This document shows, piece by piece, positions 59,581 to 64,000 of a stretch of 64,000 nt of DNA. The notes beneath the pieces are model-generated. The model saw nothing but the letters and a program-made list of their open reading frames with translations, searched no databases and was not told the DNA's origin. This stretch comes from Palsa-1150 sp964531095 (lineage in GTDB: Bacteria; Myxococcota_A; Polyangia; Polyangiales; Polyangiaceae), in contig CAZHED010000030.1 of NCBI GenBank assembly GCA_964531095.1, positions 1 through 64,000 of the forward strand, in the 5' to 3' direction. How positions within the stretch are numbered: position 1 is the first letter of the stretch; every line of letters begins with the position of its first letter. Both the position numbers and the translations under genes were made by a program.

Positions 59581-60942
59581 CTAGAGATCCTCGGGCATGA
59601 ACGGGCGCGACGGCTTGGTGTGCCTGGCCGGGGCCGCGCGATTGCCCGCGTTTCTGCCGGTGGCGTTGCGCTCGTTCAATGCGCGGGTGCGCTCGGGCAG
59701 TGCGCCGTTGGAATCGGCGGGTGCCGGTTGGGCAGTTGGAGTCGCCGACGCGATCGAAACGGCCGGCGCCGCCGGTGTCTCGGGGATCGTGGCAGAAACG
59801 GGCGGGGGGCGCGTCGGTTCCGCAACCGCGCCGGTGTGCGTCCGCGGGAAAAAAACAAGGAGCGTCGCACCGGCCAGGCCGCAAACCGCGGCGGCGGCGG
59901 CCAGCGGAAGACTCGGCCGTCGCTTCTTCTGGTCTCGCGGCGAAGACAGCACCAGCGACGCGCGGTCGAGCGCCTCGCGCTGGTGGAGGATCGGCTTGGA
60001 CGCCAAGTCGAAGACCAGGGCACCCACTTCGGCGGCGCCGGGAAGGGGCCCGATCGCGCTCCGGAGTGCTTCTCCGAACTCCGCCGCCGTTCGGTATCGC
60101 CGTTCCGGGTCGCGCTCGAGCGCTTTGAGGCAAACTTCGTCGAGCTCGAGGGAGATCTCCGGCCGCGTCATGCTTGGCGGCGCGATGGGGTCTCGCAGGA
60201 CGCGCGTCACGGTCTCCGCCTCGGTGGGGGCCTCGAAGAGCCGCTGTCCCGTCGCGCAATAGGTCAAGCACTCCCAGAGGACGATTCCCGCGGCAAACAC
60301 GTCGACGCGCCGATCGACGGGCTTCCGACCGACCTGCTCGGGCGACAAGTACTGGAGCTTGCCCTTCACGGTGCCATCCGGGCGGGTCGTGGCCAACCGG
60401 CCAGCGGCCAGCGCAATGCCGAAGTCGGTCACCCTGGTGACCCCGTCGCTGCCGATGAGCAGGTTGTGCGGTGAGACGTCGCGGTGAACGAGACCAAGCG
60501 GCTCGCTTTTCTCGTCGAGAAGCTCGTGCACCTCGTGGAGGCCGGTGAGGGCGTCGCTGACGATTCGGGCGGCGAACCCAATCGGCAGCTCTTTTCCCCG
60601 TAGTCGAAGGGCGCTCTGCATCGCAGCCAGCGTGATTCCCTCGACGTACTCCATCACGATGACGAGCTCGTCTCCGAGCATGTCCATGTCGAGGACCCCG
60701 ACCACGTTCGGGTGGCGCAGCCGGGTCGCGACGCGGGCCTCGTCGAGGAACATCGCGACCATGTCCGTGTTGTCGGCCAAGTGCGGATGCATGACCTTCA
60801 TGGCGACGGTCCGCGTCGTGCCGCCGGCGGTCATTCGCCCGAGATAGACGGTGCCCATCCCGCCCGAGGCGAGGGGACCAAGGCGCTGGTAGCGCTGCGT
60901 TCGGCCTAGTTGGGGCACAGTTGCGGTGTTCGCGTCCCGCAT
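59581..60942 (-). CDS. Membrane-anchored Ser/Thr protein kinase
   Basis: 453 residues from ATG 60942. Glycine loop ASGGMGTVYLG (25-35), catalytic lysine K49 in VAMKV, HRDVSPHN (153-160, with Ser in place of the usual Lys after Val), DFG at 173-175, and SPEQVGRKPVDRRVDVFA in the activation segment region. The HRDVSPHN variant is frequent in myxobacterial kinases. After the kinase domain (to about 310) comes a Pro/Ser-rich stretch, one TM segment (LPLAAAAAVCGLAGATLLVFF, about 345-365) and a Pro/Ala-rich outer tail. The 5' end overlaps by 37 bp the Cys-rich lipoprotein gene, which is upstream on the same strand. Confidence 0.92.
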   Translation of the reverse strand: MRDANTATVPQLGRTQRYQRLGPLASGGMGTVYLGRMTAGGTTRTVAMKVMHPHLADNTDMVAMFLDEARVATRLRHPNVVGVLDMDMLGDELVIVMEYVEGITLAAMQSALRLRGKELPIGFAARIVSDALTGLHEVHELLDEKSEPLGLVHRDVSPHNLLIGSDGVTRVTDFGIALAAGRLATTRPDGTVKGKLQYLSPEQVGRKPVDRRVDVFAAGIVLWECLTYCATGQRLFEAPTEAETVTRVLRDPIAPPSMTRPEISLELDEVCLKALERDPERRYRTAAEFGEALRSAIGPLPGAAEVGALVFDLASKPILHQREALDRASLVLSSPRDQKKRRPSLPLAAAAAVCGLAGATLLVFFPRTHTGAVAEPTRPPPVSATIPETPAAPAVSIASATPTAQPAPADSNGALPERTRALNERNATGRNAGNRAAPARHTKPSRPFMPEDL

Positions 60943-61367
60943 AGCAGGGCCTTTTCGTTGCACGGTGTCGCGGTGGTCCCGTCCACGCAGCTGAGCGGGC
61001 AGGTTTGGGGGTTCACTTGCCCCTCGCCGAAAAACGAGCAAGTGAGCGTGCAAGTCTCGCCGACCGGGCAAGCCATCGAGCAGCCGGACGGCAGGCTGCA
61101 CCGGCCTATGCACGGTCCTTTCGTGCAAGTGAGCGTGCAATCGGCGCTCGACGAGCTGCTGCAAGCGCAGGAACCGCCGGGGCACGAGACGCCGCAGGTG
61201 GTTGAACCGAGCCCTCCGTCCACGCACAAGGGGCCCTGTCCCCCGCCGCCTTCCGCTGCCACCCCCGATTCTATGAATAGAGCGTCGAAGTCTTGTCCGC
61301 AGCCAAGCACCCCGATCGCGAGTGCGACCCCGCCCGGGAGCCAGTGCCTTGAAGCGACGCTCCGCAT
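60906..61367 (-). CDS. Cysteine-rich small lipoprotein
   Basis: 153 residues from ATG 61367. Lipobox IGVLGC near residue 23. The mature protein contains about 20 cysteines in the C-terminal 110 residues, in spaced pairs such as CSMACPVGETC, CTLTC (twice) and CPLSC, with repeats of about 12-16 residues, arguing for a disulfide- or metal-rich fold. No known family. The 3' end overlaps the start of the kinase gene by 37 bp, so the two are likely cotranscribed and the lipoprotein may be an external ligand or partner of the kinase's outer tail. Confidence 0.72.
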   Translation of the reverse strand: MRSVASRHWLPGGVALAIGVLGCGQDFDALFIESGVAAEGGGGQGPLCVDGGLGSTTCGVSCPGGSCACSSSSSADCTLTCTKGPCIGRCSLPSGCSMACPVGETCTLTCSFFGEGQVNPQTCPLSCVDGTTATPCNEKALLCGTRTPQLCPN

Positions 61368-61500
61368 GCTCGCTCGAAAAGGTAGCACGCGGCATGCCCA
61401 CGGCCGGAGGTCGCCGAGGGCACATGGCCGCCTTCCGGGGTGTTGCTGTCTGGGGTGTTGCTGCCCCGCCAGCACTCGATGTACCAACAGCGCGGCCTCG

Positions 61501-62586
61501 ATGACGAAGAGAGCTTGTAGCGTGGCCGCGCGACTGCGACTGGTGTGCGCCGTCGGCGCAGGACTGCTCACCTTTGCCCGGTCACCGAGCGCGCGCGCCG
61601 AGGACCTCACCGGCGCGGCCGGCTCGGTCGAAGCGAAGCGCCTATTCTCCCAAGGGTCGGCCCTTTACCTCGCCGGGCAGTACGAAAAGGCGCTCGAAAC
61701 CCTTCAACAGTCGCATACGTTGGTCCCCAGCCCCAACTCCGAGCTTGTCATCGCTCGGTGCTTGCGGGAGCTCGGGCGGCCGATCGAAGCCAAAGAGATG
61801 TTCGAATCCGCGGAGGCGGAGGCGCGCCGTCGGGCGGCGGATGGTGCGGCCAAGTACGCGCAGACGGCGGAGTCTGCCGCGGCCGAGGGCGCCGCGGTTC
61901 GTGCTTCGCTCGGCACGCTTCGCATTCGAGTCGAGGGCCCGGATCCCACCACCAAAGTCGCAGTCGACGGAGCGCCCGCCGACATTCCTCCGGGAGGGGA
62001 GGTGGTCGTGTGGCACTCGCCGGGCGAAGCGGCCGTATCGATGCGTTCCGCCTCCGGCCTCGAGCAGCGCCAGGTCGTGACGGTCCGCGCCGGTGCCGAA
62101 GTGACGATCGGTTTCGGAAGGCAAGACCCGCCGCCCGCAGAGCCGGGGCCGCCGATCGCGGCTCCGCCTGCTGCGCCGCCCCTCGAAAGCTCTCCTCGCC
62201 CGGTGGATCGGGCGACCGACGCCCATGCGACTCATGCGGCGTGGGCTTTTCCGGCGGCCGTCGTCTCCGGGGGTGTGACGCTCGCGGGCGCGGGTTTGGC
62301 CACCGGCTTCGGGATCGCGGCGAACGCCGAGTACCACAAAGTGCAGACCACCTGTGTGACGAAGGGAGGCTGCGGGCCCGGCGACCGATCACTCGCCAAC
62401 GCGGGAAAGGCCTACCAGGTCGTCGAGTACGTCTCGCTCGGAGTGGCGTCGGTCGCCGCGGCGGCGACCGCTACCTTTGCCGTCATCGCCATCACCCATC
62501 CGTCTCGGCCAAAAACAACCAGCCAGACGCAATGGCGCCTACTTGTGGGCGCCACCACATTGGGCGTCGGGTGCGACTTCCCGTGA
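61501..62586 (+). CDS. PEGA/TPR-like membrane protein
   Basis: 361 residues with a signal peptide (LLTFARSPSARA). Residues about 40-105 are TPR-like (AKRLFSQGSALYLAGQYEKAL and LVIARCLRELGRPIEAKEMF). Residues about 130-190 form a PEGA-like beta domain (LGTLRIRVEGPDPTTKVAVDG). A Pro-rich linker follows, then two TM segments (AAVVSGGVTLAGAGLATGFGI and ASVAAAATATFAVIAIT) near the end, with cysteines CVTKGGC between. Common type in myxobacteria, often downstream of Ser/Thr kinases. It is divergent from the Cys-rich lipoprotein gene over 133 bp. Function unknown. Confidence 0.78.
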   Translation: MTKRACSVAARLRLVCAVGAGLLTFARSPSARAEDLTGAAGSVEAKRLFSQGSALYLAGQYEKALETLQQSHTLVPSPNSELVIARCLRELGRPIEAKEMFESAEAEARRRAADGAAKYAQTAESAAAEGAAVRASLGTLRIRVEGPDPTTKVAVDGAPADIPPGGEVVVWHSPGEAAVSMRSASGLEQRQVVTVRAGAEVTIGFGRQDPPPAEPGPPIAAPPAAPPLESSPRPVDRATDAHATHAAWAFPAAVVSGGVTLAGAGLATGFGIAANAEYHKVQTTCVTKGGCGPGDRSLANAGKAYQVVEYVSLGVASVAAAATATFAVIAITHPSRPKTTSQTQWRLLVGATTLGVGCDFP

Positions 62587-62618
62587 CAGCAGCGCGCTCG
62601 GGTGGCAATCCGTAGCGT

Positions 62619-64000
62619 ATGCTGGACGAGATGCCTCCGGTATCCCAGGCCCGAGCGAAAGACTCTCACCAGCTTGGTGAGGACCCCACGGTCGCTCGCC
62701 CTGTCGACTCCCAGGCCGCGCTGCTCGAGCTACGTCGCATGCGCGTCATCGAGGGGGCCGACGCGGGCGCGGAGTTTCCGCTCGATCCGAACGCGCCCTC
62801 CCGGATTCTCATCGGAACGAGTCCCGCGTGCACCATCCGCCTCACCGACCCCACGGTGTCGCGAAGGCACGCCGCACTCGAACCCGTCGGCCAGCGCTAT
62901 CGGCTCACCGACTTGGGTTCGACCAACGGAACGTTCATCGACGGCGTGAGTGTGATCGAAGCCCTCCTTCGGGGCGGGGAGGTCATCCGCTTCGGGTCGA
63001 CCGCCGTGCGCGCCGAAGCGGAGGCCGCCGGACTCGGCGAAGAGAGCGCCCCGCTGCCGAGCGCGATGCGCTTCGGGCGCGTCCTGGGCGCGAGCGTGGC
63101 GATGCGGCGGCTGTATCCGCTCTGCGAGCGCGTGGCCAAATCGCCCGTGCCGGTGATCATCGAGGGCGAAACGGGAACGGGCAAAGAAGTATTGGCCGAG
63201 TCGCTGCACGAGGTGAGCGGCCGCAAAGGACCGTTCGTCGTATTCGACTGTACCGCCGTCTCCCCGAACCTGATGGAAGCGACGTTGTTCGGTCACGAGA
63301 AGGGCGCCTTCACGGGAGCGGTCGGGTCGCACACGGGGCTTTTCGAGGAGGCCGACGGAGGCACCCTCCTCATCGACGAGATCGGGGACCTCGACTTTCC
63401 ACTTCAAGCCAAGCTTCTTCGAGTCATCGATCGAAGCGAGCTACGCCGCGTCGGGGGCCGCCGGTCGATCCACGTGGACGTGCGCGTCCTTGCCGCGACA
63501 CGGCGGGATCTCGACAAGGCGGTCGCGGCAGGGCGATTCCGCGACGACCTCTTTCACAGGCTCGCGGTCGCGCGCGTGGAGCTGCCGCCGCTGCGCGAGC
63601 GCCACGGCGACGTCCCGCTCCTCGCGCGGAGTTTCGCCAAGGAGATGGCCGGTTCGATCGACATGCTGACCCCCGAGGTTCTCGCGCGATTTGCCGAATA
63701 CAGCTGGCCGGGCAACGTGCGAGAGCTGCGAAACGCGGTGGCTCGCATCCTCGCGCTCGGCGATACGGCCGATCAGCCGCGGTGGCCGGCGCGGGCCGCC
63801 GGCCCGACGACGGCGGGTGGAATCGACGACTGGCTCGACGCGATCATGTCGACCAACCCGGCGTTTCCGATCGCGCGGCGCAAAGTGCTCGACGAGTTCG
63901 AGCGGCGCTATGTGGAGCGGATCCTCGCCGCGCACGACGGCAACGTCTCGCACGCGGCGCGCGCCTCGGGGCTCGCGCTCCGGTACTTTCGTCTGGTCAA
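62619..64000 (+). CDS. FHA-domain sigma54-dependent transcriptional activator (truncated by window)
   Basis: At least 460 residues; the frame is open to the window edge. The N-terminal FHA domain (about 50-120) has ILIGTSPACTIRLTDPTVSRRHA and LTDLGSTNGTFIDG, which binds phosphothreonine and so receives input from Ser/Thr kinases. The AAA+ domain has Walker A GETGTGKE, the sigma54-contacting GAFTGA and a WPGNVRELRN sensor-2 segment. The C-terminal Fis-type helix-turn-helix begins (ERILAAHDGNVSHAARASGLA) at the edge. ATG 62619 is used; ATG 62631 is possible. It may couple the neighbouring kinase to sigma54-dependent promoters. Confidence 0.93.
   Translation, partial: MLDEMPPVSQARAKDSHQLGEDPTVARPVDSQAALLELRRMRVIEGADAGAEFPLDPNAPSRILIGTSPACTIRLTDPTVSRRHAALEPVGQRYRLTDLGSTNGTFIDGVSVIEALLRGGEVIRFGSTAVRAEAEAAGLGEESAPLPSAMRFGRVLGASVAMRRLYPLCERVAKSPVPVIIEGETGTGKEVLAESLHEVSGRKGPFVVFDCTAVSPNLMEATLFGHEKGAFTGAVGSHTGLFEEADGGTLLIDEIGDLDFPLQAKLLRVIDRSELRRVGGRRSIHVDVRVLAATRRDLDKAVAAGRFRDDLFHRLAVARVELPPLRERHGDVPLLARSFAKEMAGSIDMLTPEVLARFAEYSWPGNVRELRNAVARILALGDTADQPRWPARAAGPTTAGGIDDWLDAIMSTNPAFPIARRKVLDEFERRYVERILAAHDGNVSHAARASGLALRYFRLV

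Noticed and set aside
1..64000. tRNA, rRNA, insertion sequences, integrases, prophage and PKS/NRPS genes
   Set aside because: None seen on reading both strands by eye; a covariance search was not possible, so small RNAs could be missed.

Overview
The window is high-GC chromosomal DNA with strong third-position GC bias, which leaves long open frames antisense to most genes. The gene content points to a Gram-negative myxobacterium (phylum Myxococcota), probably of the Polyangiales side. The evidence is two cytoplasmic-headed Ser/Thr kinases with membrane-anchored tails, an FHA-sigma54 activator, an AgmX-like protein, a DUF1592/DUF1552 pair, and many lipoproteins tethered by Gly/Ser linkers. The taxonomy is inference. 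I saw no rRNA, tRNA, insertion sequence, phage or CRISPR array.

Layout. 0-8.8 kb: end of a polysaccharide-type locus (glycosyltransferase, AsnB), a Ser/Thr kinase, HrpB helicase and MurB. 8.8-13.6 kb: a tightly overlapping minus-strand operon (TPR membrane protein, 100-aa peptide, radical SAM/SPASM enzyme, small membrane protein) divergent from a large lipoprotein. 13.7-21.7 kb: mostly housekeeping-like and hypothetical genes (DUF4388-J-domain fusion, TPR protein, S55 peptidase, P-loop kinase, tandem ACT protein, AgmX-like protein). 21.9-29.8 kb: a MacA/MacB-type export operon with duplicated permeases and 4-TM modules, then a TonB-domain/TonB-receptor fusion. 29.8-43 kb: FAD amine-oxidase-like protein, PlsC acyltransferase, surface lipoproteins (two with LamG-type folds), an epimerase, the DUF1592/DUF1552 pair and a porin-like protein.

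43-61 kb is a secreted redox region. It has two copies of one four-family module: DUF4266 lipoprotein, DUF3570 outer-membrane protein, a lipoprotein with two CxxCH sites, and a lipoprotein with a CX4CH site. One copy (44.5-47.9 kb) also has a DUF2271 lipoprotein carrying a TGAT flavinylation-like motif. Between the copies lie thiol-redox genes (TrxB, TlpA, an nDsbD-like protein, DsbD), two more haem-motif lipoproteins and a chemoreceptor. The right edge holds a Ser/Thr kinase, a Cys-rich lipoprotein, a PEGA/TPR-like membrane protein and a truncated FHA-sigma54 activator.

Most promising leads: (1) the peptide/radical-SAM operon at 8.8-11.7 kb, a candidate RiPP system; (2) the duplicated DUF4266/DUF3570/haem-lipoprotein module with its flavin and thiol partners, a candidate extracellular electron-transfer or metal-redox system; (3) the MacB-like exporter with paired 4-TM accessory domains; (4) a three-part methyltransferase fusion (zinc ribbon, N2227-like, PqqD-like) at 43.1 kb.
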